From Acidobacteriota bacterium (GTDB lineage Bacteria; Acidobacteriota; Thermoanaerobaculia; Multivoradales; UBA5704): a stretch of DNA of 6,725 nucleotides. Each line of letters starts with the position of its first letter. The stretch's first letter is position 1. Below the pieces are notes generated by a model, which saw only the letters and a program-made list of their open reading frames with translations, had not been told where the DNA came from and did no database searches. The position numbers and the translations under genes are program-made. Positions 1 through 5,978 of the stretch are shown here, piece after piece. Location of the stretch: assembly GCA_003223675.1 (NCBI GenBank), contig QHVW01000129.1:1-6725 (forward strand), in the 5' to 3' direction.

Positions 1-295
1 CGATCTCGGCGAGCCGCCCCTCCCCCGTCCGGCGCCAGATCTCGAGCTGCCAGAGGCGGTCCTGAGCGGCCACGAACCCTTGCGCCAGGAAGAGGTCGTC
101 CTGCGTCTCGGCGAAGATGTGAGGCACGCCCCAGCGGTCGCGCAGCACCGTGACCGGACGCCGCAGGCTGGGGATCCGGACCGTGCCCGAGGTCCTGGCG
201 AGAACGGCTTTGGCGCGGGTGGCGAGGTCGGGCTCGGGAGGAGCGGCGGAGATCAGGCAGACGGCGAGCGCGAGCAGCGGGAGAAGGCGTTTCAT
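1..295 (-). CDS. Penicillin acylase (peptidase S45) family protein, N-terminal part only
   Basis: The first 98 residues of a secreted Ntn-hydrolase precursor; the rest lies beyond the left edge. Residues 1-19 form a signal peptide (MKR, then a leucine/alanine-rich core ending near ISA-A), so the protein should be exported to the periplasm or outside. Residues 52-60 read RDRWGVPHI, followed by AQGFVAAQDRLW (71-82) and a GRLAEI end, which is the conserved start of the S45 acylase alpha chain. Family members cleave amide bonds (beta-lactam side chains, acyl-homoserine lactones or other acyl amides) after autocatalytic removal of a spacer. The catalytic N-terminal serine of the beta chain is outside the window, so substrate and activity cannot be judged. 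The ATG overlaps the stop of the HicB-like gene as ATGA, and no good Shine-Dalgarno precedes it, so translation may depend on coupling. The start is fixed by the signal peptide. Confidence 0.88.
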   Translation of the reverse strand, partial: MKRLLPLLALAVCLISAAPPEPDLATRAKAVLARTSGTVRIPSLRRPVTVLRDRWGVPHIFAETQDDLFLAQGFVAAQDRLWQLEIWRRTGEGRLAEI

Positions 296-459
296 GGGGG
301 CGAAGGATACTTTGGCAAACTGCTGATGTCTTGGCACAGATCCCTGAGGTGCTCTTTTAGATCGTCGAAGGAATCGCCCTGTGTCCAGTAGTCCGGGTAG
401 TCCTGCAGATACCCGATCCAACCACCCTCTTCTTCCCAATACACAATGACCCTTTGCAC
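292..459 (-). CDS. HicB-like (UPF0150-type) small protein, probably a truncated orphan antitoxin
   Basis: A 55-residue frame starting at GTG, the only usual start codon after an in-frame TAG at 469-471. The protein has the compact HicB-like alpha/beta pattern: a first strand VIVYWEE, then GGWIGYLQDYPDYWTQGDS (residues 12-30), then a helix FDDLKEHLRDLCQDI (31-45). WTQG followed by the (D/E)DL..HLRDL helix is characteristic of small HicB antitoxins, which normally bind and neutralise a HicA mRNA-interferase encoded next door. From memory, full-length members run to about 70 residues with a further C-terminal strand; this one ends in SSLPKYPSPP, so the tail appears lost or replaced. No hicA-like frame is seen on either side: upstream is a short promoter region, downstream is the acylase. 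The stop overlaps the acylase ATG by 4 bases. The segment has about 51% G+C, far below its neighbours, which hints at foreign origin. It may be an active orphan regulator or a decaying remnant. Confidence 0.68.
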   Translation of the reverse strand: MQRVIVYWEEEGGWIGYLQDYPDYWTQGDSFDDLKEHLRDLCQDISSLPKYPSPP

Positions 460-493
460 AGGAACAGCCTACCACGCCTCCCCGGCTACGGTA

Positions 494-524
494 TTGGCGC
501 CCAAGCCGCCGGTGGCGCTATAGT
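494..524 (+). promoter_or_regulatory. Possible sigma70-type promoter for the M61 peptidase gene
   Basis: TTGGCG at 494-499 and TATAGT at 519-524 resemble -35 and -10 boxes, but with a long 19-base spacer. The -10-like box matches TATAAT in five of six positions and lies about 50 bases before the start codon. The core CTATAG (518-523) is self-complementary, so it could serve as a -10 box on either strand, but no convincing -35 box was found for the leftward genes. The call rests only on motif similarity and position between divergent genes. Confidence 0.35.
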
Positions 525-575
525 GCGAGGGTTTACAGCAGCACGGAACCGAGCCCTCAAGGAGATCTGACGCCT

Positions 576-2474
576 ATGAAGCCCATGCTCCGCAGGTCGC
601 GTCCCGTCGTCCTCCTCGCCGCCCTCGCCGCCCTGGCCTTGGCGGCGGGCGCCGCCGCCCAGACCTCCGCCACGTCCATCGCGCTCTCGCTCGACGCCAG
701 CCAGGTGGCGCAGCGCATCCTCCACGTCCAGAGCGAGATCCCCGTGGCTCCCGGCCCGCTCACCCTGCTCTATCCGAAATGGATTCCCGGCGAGCACGGC
801 CCCACGGGCCCCCTCGTCAACTTCGTCGACCTGCGCCTCACGGCCGGCGGCAAGGAGATCGCCTGGGAGCGGGACCCGGTCGAGATGTACGCGCTGCACG
901 TGACGATCCCGCCCGGCGCCACCCGGCTCTCCACCCAGGCGGACTTCCTCTTTCCCGCCGAGGGGGGGAGCTTCTCCGCGGGCCCCGGCGCCACGGACTT
1001 CCTGGCGGTGATCAGTTGGAACACCGTCGCGCTCTATCCACAGGGACCGTCCGCGGAGGCCATCCGCGTCACCCCAACCCTGCGCCTGCCGGCGGGCTGG
1101 TCCTTCGCGACCGCCCTGGGGAAACAGGGCGAGGAAGGCGGCGCCGTCCGCTTCGCTCCGGTCTCGCTGTCGACCCTGATCGATTCGCCCGTGCTCACCG
1201 GCACGCATCTGGTGGAGCTCGATCTCGGCGAGCACGCCGGCGCCCGGCATCATCTGGCGATCGCCGCCGACCGCGCCGCGGACCTGGCGGGCGCAGGTGA
1301 CCTCTCGGCGCCCATGAGCCGCCTCGTCGACGAGGCCCTGACGCTCTTCGGCGCCCGCCACTACGGCTCCTACCGCTGGCTGCTGACGCTCTCCGATCAC
1401 GTCGAGCACTTCGGCCTCGAGCATCACGAATCGAGCGACGACCGGACGGACGAGGAGACCCTCGTCAAGGAGACGTCGAAGCGCCCGCTCGCCGGCCTCC
1501 TGGCCCATGAGTTCGTGCACTCCTGGAACGGCAAGCACCGGCGGCCCGAGGGGCTGCTGTCGCCGGACTACCTGCGCCCGATGCAGGGCGCCCTGCTCTG
1601 GGTCTATGAGGGGCTCACCGAGCATCTCGGGCTCGTGCTGCCCGCCCGCGCGGGCCTGTGGACGCCGGAGTACTACCGCGAGCAGGTGGCCGCCATCGCC
1701 GCCGGCCTCGACACCGAGACCGGCCGCGCATGGCGCCCTCTGCACGATACGACGGTGGCGGCCCAGATCCTCTACGGCTCGCCGCCGGACGGCCGGGCCC
1801 GCCGGCGCAGCACGGACTTCTACGAGGAGTCGATCTTCATCTGGCTCGACGTCGACACCCTCCTGCGCGAGCGCTCGCAGGGGCGCGTGACGCTCGACGA
1901 TTTCTGCCGCCGTTTCTATGGCGGCGCCAATTCCGGGCCCACGCTGGTCCCCTACACCCGGGACGACATCGTCAAGACTCTCAACGACCTCGTGCCGTTC
2001 GACTGGCAGGGACTGCTCATCGACCATCTGGACCACATGCAGCCGCGCCTGCCGATGCAGGGGCTCGAACGCTCCGGCTGGCGGCTGGTCTACAACGACC
2101 GGCCGAACCAGGCGATCACCGACAACGAAGCGCGGCGTGAGAATCACGACTGGCGCTTCTCGCTCGGCTTCGCGGTGAGCAAGGAGGATAGGGTCGGCGA
2201 CGTCCTGCCCGACTCCCCGGCGGGACGGGCGGGGATGGTCGCCGGTGAAAAGATGCTGGGGGTGGGCGGGCACGTCTACTCAGAGCGCGCGGTGGAGGCG
2301 GCGCTCGCCGAGGCCAAAGGCGGCAGCGCGCCCCTCGAGGTCGTCGCCGCCGACGGCGACGCCATCCGCATCCATCGTCTCGACTACCACGGCGGGCCCC
2401 GTTATCCCCACCTGGAGCCGATCGATGGGAAGCCGGACGTGCTGGGGGAGATTCTCAAGGCACGGGGGAAGTAA
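576..2474 (+). CDS. Secreted M61 (glycyl aminopeptidase-like) zinc metallopeptidase with PDZ domain
   Basis: A 632-residue protein, full length for the M61 family. Residues 1-28 are a signal peptide (basic MKPMLRRSR, alanine/leucine-rich core, likely cut at AAA-Q), so it acts outside the cytoplasm. An N-terminal beta-rich domain (about 30-190, with YPKWIPGEHGP) precedes the catalytic domain. GLEHH at 280-284 is the family's conserved substrate-side motif. HEFVH at 311-315 supplies two zinc-ligand histidines and the general base E312, and is followed by WNGKHRRPEGL. E345 in YEGLTEH is the expected third zinc ligand. A PDZ domain covers about 520-605, beginning at WRFSLGF (526), with a family-typical end. 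M61 enzymes remove N-terminal residues from peptides, with a preference for glycine or alanine in characterised members; specificity here is unknown. The ATG follows AAGGAG (559-564) at 11 bases. The gene is monocistronic and convergent with the operon to its right; the inverted-repeat element starts 18 bases after its stop. Confidence 0.93.
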   Translation: MKPMLRRSRPVVLLAALAALALAAGAAAQTSATSIALSLDASQVAQRILHVQSEIPVAPGPLTLLYPKWIPGEHGPTGPLVNFVDLRLTAGGKEIAWERDPVEMYALHVTIPPGATRLSTQADFLFPAEGGSFSAGPGATDFLAVISWNTVALYPQGPSAEAIRVTPTLRLPAGWSFATALGKQGEEGGAVRFAPVSLSTLIDSPVLTGTHLVELDLGEHAGARHHLAIAADRAADLAGAGDLSAPMSRLVDEALTLFGARHYGSYRWLLTLSDHVEHFGLEHHESSDDRTDEETLVKETSKRPLAGLLAHEFVHSWNGKHRRPEGLLSPDYLRPMQGALLWVYEGLTEHLGLVLPARAGLWTPEYYREQVAAIAAGLDTETGRAWRPLHDTTVAAQILYGSPPDGRARRRSTDFYEESIFIWLDVDTLLRERSQGRVTLDDFCRRFYGGANSGPTLVPYTRDDIVKTLNDLVPFDWQGLLIDHLDHMQPRLPMQGLERSGWRLVYNDRPNQAITDNEARRENHDWRFSLGFAVSKEDRVGDVLPDSPAGRAGMVAGEKMLGVGGHVYSERAVEAALAEAKGGSAPLEVVAADGDAIRIHRLDYHGGPRYPHLEPIDGKPDVLGEILKARGK

Positions 2475-2492
2475 TAGGCGGCTGTGCCCGTT

Positions 2493-2551
2493 CGAAACCT
2501 CACCCCTGTCCCCTCTCCCATCGCCCTCCCACCGTCCGGGAGAGGGGGACC
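2493..2551. repeat. Left arm of a 59-base perfect inverted repeat
   Basis: These 59 bases are the exact reverse complement of 2662-2720. The arm has its own hairpin: CCCCTCTCCC at 2510-2519 pairs with GGGAGAGGGG at 2538-2547 around an 18-base loop. It lies 18 bases after the M61 stop. The C-rich composition (CACCCCTGTCCCCTCTCCC) resembles REP/BIME-like intergenic palindromes that are widespread in high-GC bacteria. As RNA, the arm hairpin, or the full arm-to-arm stem, could end or protect the M61 transcript, although no U-tract follows. Confidence 0.95.
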
Positions 2552-2661
2552 CTGCTGGGGCGGTGGTGCCGATAGGAAGCCGGCTTAAAAAAGAGGCCCC
2601 ATTCGACCGATCCGACGGATCAGACCGATAACGCTTACTATAAACATCACCGCCTCAACGA
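2552..2661. other. 110-base core between the inverted-repeat arms
   Basis: This spacer is visibly more AT-rich than its surroundings. It holds a 10-base palindrome (AAGCCGGCTT, 2577-2586), an A6 run (2587-2592) and a three-unit tandem repeat with an 8-bp hairpin at its centre. Read leftward, the A-run becomes six T residues, 16 bases past that hairpin, which is too far for a textbook intrinsic terminator but could contribute to termination. There is no frame of useful length and no transposase remnant. The stop codon of the leftward glycosyltransferase falls at its right end (2655-2657). Confidence 0.6.
2605..2631. repeat. Three tandem 9-base units, GAC(C/G)GAT plus two bases
   Basis: The units are GACCGATCC, GACGGATCA and GACCGATAA, directly adjacent. 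The first junction creates the palindrome GATCCG-A-CGGATC (2609-2621), which can fold as a hairpin of up to 8 pairs including a G-T wobble. The unit length is a multiple of three, but no gene uses it. It could be a small repeat array of the element's core or a binding-site cluster; nothing in the sequence decides between these. Confidence 0.7.
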
Positions 2662-4121
2662 GGTCCCCCTCTCCCGGACGGTGGGAGGGCGATGGGAGAG
2701 GGGACAGGGGTGAGGTTTCGGGCGGGGGGATGCACCAGCCTTCTCACCCCCAACGCCAACAACCCAAACACCGGCACGCAGCCCTGCAGCAGCAGGCGGT
2801 CCCAGGTGACGGTCGCGTAGTAGACCGCCGAGGGGACCTGTGCGTACGCGGACCAGGCCGCCAGCAGCGGGACGGCCGCGGCGGCGGCCAAGTACGCGGT
2901 GGGCGGGCGCCGGAACCGGGGCGCCGCCGCCACGAAGAGCACCGGCGCCAACCACCAGAAGAGGCCCCAGAGCCGCGGGTTGAGCATCCGGCGCGCGATC
3001 ACGGGGATCGTCGTGAACGGCCGCGGGGAGGCCAGGTTGCGCGCGTACGACGCGATGGAAAAGGTTTCGAAATAGGACTCGTCATAGCGGTTCGGGATCG
3101 CGGACCGCCAGGAGACGAGGAGCCCCAGCGCGGCCAGGCACAGCAAGCCGGCCAGGGCCGCCGCCAGCGCGCGGGACCGCCCCGAGCGCCGCCGCCGGAG
3201 GAGGGCGAGGCCCGCGCTCAGGGCCGCCAGCGCCAGCGCGATCAGCACCTCCGGCAACCCCTCGTTCTTGGTGAGCAGGGCCGCCGCGAGCAGCAATCCC
3301 GCGGCGACGCCGTCCGACGCGCGCGGACGCCCCCGCAGGAGCAACAACAGGCCGCCGCCGAAGAAACAGGCCAGCGGGAGGTCGCTGTAGGCGCCGGCCG
3401 CCCCCCCTTCCGGATCGAACGGGATCCACGGGATCGTCAGCAGGGCCAGCGCCGTGAGGAGCGCGGCGCGCGAGCCCGCCCATCGCCGGCCGGCCTCCAG
3501 GACCAGCAGGACGAGCGCCGGAAAGAACAGCGCGTACACCACCCGGACGATCCGCTCGTCGTCGCTCCCCGCCGCCTCCAGGGCCGCGATCTGGGCCAGC
3601 GGCATCAAGAGCGGATAGCGCGGATGGCTGATGAAGCTCTTCGGAAAGCGCAGGACCCCGGCGTCCACGGTGCCGGCGTCGCGGACGAACATCGCCTGGG
3701 CCGTCCAGGTCATCCGGCCGTCCCAGTCCTCCAGAGGACGGGTGAGCGCGTCGCCCAGGACGGCCGCGGAGACGAGGACCGCGAGCAGGGAGAGCGCGAG
3801 CGTCCAGAGCGGCCGGGCGGTCCGCGGCGCGGGCGCGCGCCATCGGCGCAGGACCAGCAGGCGGAGGGCCGCCACCAGCCCCGCCGCGAGCGGCGGGAAC
3901 GCCGCGAGGAAGACCAGCGGACCGTCCAGCGGCACGTGGGCGAAATGGGAGGCGGCATAGAGGAACAGCCCGATCCAGGCCACGCCCAGCAACCAGGCGA
4001 AGCCCAGCCGGCCGGCCAGGCCGGTCTTCGCGAATCCCGGCAGGCAGAGGGTCAACCCCAGCCCCGCTCCCAGGAACAGCGAGACCGCCGCCAGGGCTCC
4101 GGTCCAGATCTCCGCCGTCAT
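2655..4121 (-). CDS. GT39-like (GT-C fold) multi-pass membrane glycosyltransferase
   Basis: A 488-residue integral membrane protein with about ten or more hydrophobic segments. Motifs match bacterial relatives of dolichyl-phosphate-mannose mannosyltransferases: DWDGR at 132-136 in the first large extracytoplasmic loop (likely catalytic acid region), HPRYPLL at 166-172, SDLPL at 246-250, TKNEG at 284-288 and a late WDRLLLQ at 440-446. Such enzymes take a sugar from a polyprenyl-phosphate donor and add it to a lipid, glycan or protein outside the membrane; donor and acceptor are not predictable here. The ATG at 4121 overlaps the preceding stop as ATGA; a longer open frame to 4358 reads arginine-rich antisense-like sequence and is rejected. 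Residues 468-488 (RNLTPVPSPIALPPSGRGG and on) are encoded by the right inverted-repeat arm, so the original protein probably ended near residue 467. It is the last gene of the five-gene leftward operon. Confidence 0.82.
   Translation of the reverse strand: MTAEIWTGALAAVSLFLGAGLGLTLCLPGFAKTGLAGRLGFAWLLGVAWIGLFLYAASHFAHVPLDGPLVFLAAFPPLAAGLVAALRLLVLRRWRAPAPRTARPLWTLALSLLAVLVSAAVLGDALTRPLEDWDGRMTWTAQAMFVRDAGTVDAGVLRFPKSFISHPRYPLLMPLAQIAALEAAGSDDERIVRVVYALFFPALVLLVLEAGRRWAGSRAALLTALALLTIPWIPFDPEGGAAGAYSDLPLACFFGGGLLLLLRGRPRASDGVAAGLLLAAALLTKNEGLPEVLIALALAALSAGLALLRRRRSGRSRALAAALAGLLCLAALGLLVSWRSAIPNRYDESYFETFSIASYARNLASPRPFTTIPVIARRMLNPRLWGLFWWLAPVLFVAAAPRFRRPPTAYLAAAAAVPLLAAWSAYAQVPSAVYYATVTWDRLLLQGCVPVFGLLALGVRRLVHPPARNLTPVPSPIALPPSGRGGPR
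2662..2720. repeat. Right arm of a 59-base perfect inverted repeat, inside the 3' end of the glycosyltransferase gene
   Basis: Exact reverse complement of 2493-2551, with the same internal hairpin (2666-2675 pairing with 2694-2703). On the minus strand it is translated in frame as the final residues of the glycosyltransferase. Bases flanking the two arms do not match each other, and no clear target-site duplication is visible. Either the element was inserted at, or the copy was duplicated into, the end of the gene, replacing its original stop codon. Confidence 0.95.
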
Positions 4122-4576
4122 CCGCCAGAGGCCCTCAGCCGGGCGAGGGCCTCGTCGCGCGTCAGCAGCACCGGCACGCCGCCGTCGCCGGGCAGGATGG
4201 CCCATCGCACCCACCGCGGCGCGGCGTCGCGGTCGGTGCGAAACCCGCGCCCGTCCTTGGATTCGATCAGGATCGGCCGGCGCGGCGCGAGGTCGTGGCG
4301 CAGCCACACCGCCCAGCCGGTCGCCTCGAAGTCCTTGGGAGGAACGAGCAGATACCACGCATCCTCCGGAAGATCGCGCCGGATGGCCTCGACGGCGTCC
4401 ACATACGCCGGGCCGAAGGCCCGGCGCCGGGCCTCCGCGGGGGTGAGCCTCGCCCAGCGGCCGGCACTGGAGAGGAGAGCTCCGGACCGGTAGATCATGG
4501 GGACCGCGCCCACCCCGAGGAGCGCCGCGAGCGCGGCGGCGCCAATTATGGCGCGGAGGCGGCGAGCTGGCGTCAA
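4118..4576 (-). CDS. Unrecognised membrane-anchored protein, TTG start, between SDR and glycosyltransferase genes
   Basis: A 152-residue protein of no family I can name with confidence. One hydrophobic segment at about 9-29 (after a basic MTPARRLR) should anchor it in the inner membrane with the rest outside. The soluble part holds FGPAYVDAVEAIRRDLPEDAWYLLV split over residues 54-78, then GWAVWLRHDLAPRRPIL (87-103). My impression is that small proteins with a similar AY..A...IR..P...YLLV and W.R.DLAPRR pattern occur beside glycosyltransferases, but this is recollection, not a search. The start is TTG at 4574-4576, overlapping the upstream TGA as TTGA. It is chosen because the next ATG (residue 27) would remove the membrane anchor. 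The stop overlaps the glycosyltransferase ATG as ATGA, so all three proteins are probably translationally coupled. A partner or regulator of the glycosyltransferase is an inference from position only. Confidence 0.75.
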   Translation of the reverse strand: MTPARRLRAIIGAAALAALLGVGAVPMIYRSGALLSSAGRWARLTPAEARRRAFGPAYVDAVEAIRRDLPEDAWYLLVPPKDFEATGWAVWLRHDLAPRRPILIESKDGRGFRTDRDAAPRWVRWAILPGDGGVPVLLTRDEALARLRASGG

Positions 4577-5229
4577 ACCCGGCCCCCCGCGCGGTCGGCG
4601 AGGTCGCGGATCTCCGCGTTTTCGACGATCCGCCCCCGCATGTTCTCAGCCGCCGCCAGCAACATGGCCCGGCCCAGATCCTCCCCCTTGATATAAAGGT
4701 TCCGGAAGGGGCTCAAGCCGCGGTACAGCGGCCGCAGGACCTTGAACAGCCGCGGCTCGCTCTGGGACGGCACGCCGTCGATGGCGGCCGGGCGCCAGCA
4801 GACCGCGCCGACCTCGGCGATCAGATCCCGCTCGGCCTCCCCCTTCACCCGCGCCCACATGAAACGGCTGCTCACGTTCGTGCCCTGGCCGCTGATGAAA
4901 TGGAACGCGGCCTCGGGGCTTCGGACGCGCAGGGCACGGGCGGCGGCGAGCGCGAAATCATGAGTGATCCTGCGATACTCCGCCTCGCCCGAAACCTGGG
5001 TCGCCGAGATGCCGAGACAGAAGAGGCAGGCGTCCACGCCCGCGAAGGCGTCCGCGACCCGGGCATAGTCGAGAAAATCATCGTGGACGAATACGCGGAG
5101 CTTCCCGTGAGTCAGCGGAAGGGGCCGGCGCGCGACGGCGCGCACCTCCTCCACCGCCGGAGAGGCCAGGCAGGCGCGCAGGACGCTGCCGCCCGCCGAG
5201 CCCGTGGCGCCGAAGAGCAGGATTTTCAT
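4573..5229 (-). CDS. NAD(P)-binding atypical short-chain dehydrogenase/epimerase-like protein
   Basis: A 218-residue cytoplasmic Rossmann-fold protein. The N-terminus, MKILLFGATGSAGG, is a first beta strand with the GxxGxxG dinucleotide loop (G7, G10, G13). ARR at 33-35 ends the second strand, where arginines commonly favour NADP. FCLGIS (70-75) and FISGQG (111-116) are the fourth and fifth strand ends; SSRFMWARVKGEAE (120-133) replaces the classical YxxxK site and is typical of atypical SDRs of the NAD(P)H-binding PF13460 type. Such proteins range from reductases to redox-sensing regulators, so no reaction is assigned. The gene starts 12 bases after the stop of the M50 protease gene; its Shine-Dalgarno is weak (AAAGAAAAG). 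Its TGA overlaps the TTG start of the next gene. Its role in an operon otherwise made of envelope proteins is unclear. Confidence 0.85.
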   Translation of the reverse strand: MKILLFGATGSAGGSVLRACLASPAVEEVRAVARRPLPLTHGKLRVFVHDDFLDYARVADAFAGVDACLFCLGISATQVSGEAEYRRITHDFALAAARALRVRSPEAAFHFISGQGTNVSSRFMWARVKGEAERDLIAEVGAVCWRPAAIDGVPSQSEPRLFKVLRPLYRGLSPFRNLYIKGEDLGRAMLLAAAENMRGRIVENAEIRDLADRAGGRV

Positions 5230-5241
5230 TCGCGCTTTTCT

Positions 5242-5949
5242 TTATGCCCTCAGGTAGTGGAGCACATCCCTCAGATTGAGATAGATCATCAGCACCGCCA
5301 GCAGGGCCATGCCCACCACGGTCAGCGGCACCCGCAGCCGCACCAGGCGCGGGAACACCTCTTCCAGACACCCCATCACGATCTGGCCGCCGTCCAGCAC
5401 GGGGATGGGCAGCAGATTGAGGATCGCGAGGGAGAGGGTCAGCGAGATCGTGAGCCCCAGGATCATCCCGGACTGAGCGGCCTTCCCCCCCTCGACGACG
5501 ATGCCGACGACCCCGGACAGAGACTCCGGACGGGCAAAGGCCTTCGCAACCAGGGTCAGCATCTCCCAGCATCCCGCCACGGCCTGCCGAAAGGGCGCCA
5601 CGAACAGGGCGTACAGGGAAAAGCCATACCGCAGGACGTTCAACAGCGCGAGGAGGGGCAGGGTGAGCACGAGGTTCGCCAGCGGACCGCCGAGAAAGAA
5701 GACGAGCCGCCGGCCCAGCGGCACGATCCTGATCTCGGATTCCTCGATGGCCGGCACGACGAAGCCGCCCAGGGGGAGGGCCCGCAGCACGTACTCGACC
5801 CGCCCCCATCGTCTAGACCACAGCCGCGGGCCCAACCCCACCGAAAAGCTGTCGATGGGGAGGCCCACCAGCTTGGCCGCCAGCAGGTGACCGGCCTCGT
5901 GCACCACGATCAGCAAGCTCAGCACCGCGAAAACCGCCAGATAGCTCAT
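5242..5949 (-). CDS. Short M50 (site-2 type) membrane zinc protease without PDZ domain
   Basis: A 235-residue intramembrane metalloprotease. HEAGH at 17-21 in the first transmembrane helix carries two zinc ligands and the catalytic glutamate E18. GLGPRLW (38-44), LPLGGFV (58-64) and GGPLAN (87-92) are the expected RseP/S2P-type motifs; LSGVVGI (144-150) corresponds to the SGPVGI region. NLLPIPVLDGGQ (178-189), with D186, supplies the third zinc ligand. Four hydrophobic segments lie near 2-22, 86-108, 162-183 and 206-225. RseP-type members are about 450 residues with PDZ domains; here the region between GGPLAN and SGVVGI is only about 50 residues, so no PDZ domain fits. It probably cuts membrane-spanning segments of a regulator or of leftover signal peptides, but no anti-sigma factor is encoded here. 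A good AAGGGG ribosome-binding site precedes the ATG by about eight bases; 29 bases separate it from the PAP2 gene. Confidence 0.92.
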   Translation of the reverse strand: MSYLAVFAVLSLLIVVHEAGHLLAAKLVGLPIDSFSVGLGPRLWSRRWGRVEYVLRALPLGGFVVPAIEESEIRIVPLGRRLVFFLGGPLANLVLTLPLLALLNVLRYGFSLYALFVAPFRQAVAGCWEMLTLVAKAFARPESLSGVVGIVVEGGKAAQSGMILGLTISLTLSLAILNLLPIPVLDGGQIVMGCLEEVFPRLVRLRVPLTVVGMALLAVLMIYLNLRDVLHYLRA

Positions 5950-5978
5950 CTTCGTCCCCTTTTCCCGTCCTAGACATT

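Noticed and set aside
80..391. 103-codon rightward open frame near the left edge
   Set aside because: It overlaps the acylase signal peptide and the HicB-like gene, both supported by recognisable motifs on the other strand, and has no features of its own.
486..2273. 595-codon open frame antisense to the M61 peptidase gene
   Set aside because: It is the mirror of a clearly real, motif-rich gene in high-GC DNA, with arginine/glycine-rich, low-complexity translation, no domain pattern and no ribosome-binding site.
2639..2644. TATAAA as a -10 box for a transcript into the repeat core
   Set aside because: The position 17 bases upstream reads CGGATC, unlike a -35 box, and rightward transcription would only run antisense to the glycosyltransferase gene.
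2493..2720. Insertion sequence with terminal inverted repeats
   Set aside because: The 110-base core encodes nothing and no target-site duplication is visible. A non-autonomous repeat or terminator-like element fits better than a complete insertion sequence.
4122..4358. 79-codon upstream extension of the glycosyltransferase frame
   Set aside because: It lies wholly within the preceding gene and reads as arginine/proline-rich sequence. The ATGA overlap at 4118-4121, directly followed by the first hydrophobic segment, marks the real start.
2730..4493. 587-codon rightward open frame opposite the glycosyltransferase and small anchored protein
   Set aside because: The translation is dominated by R, Q, G, P and E and lacks any fold pattern. 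The minus-strand genes have membrane helices, motifs and coupled starts, so this is a high-GC shadow.
4900..5973. 357-codon rightward open frame opposite the SDR and M50 protease
   Set aside because: Glutamine/histidine/arginine-rich antisense shadow of two well-supported genes.
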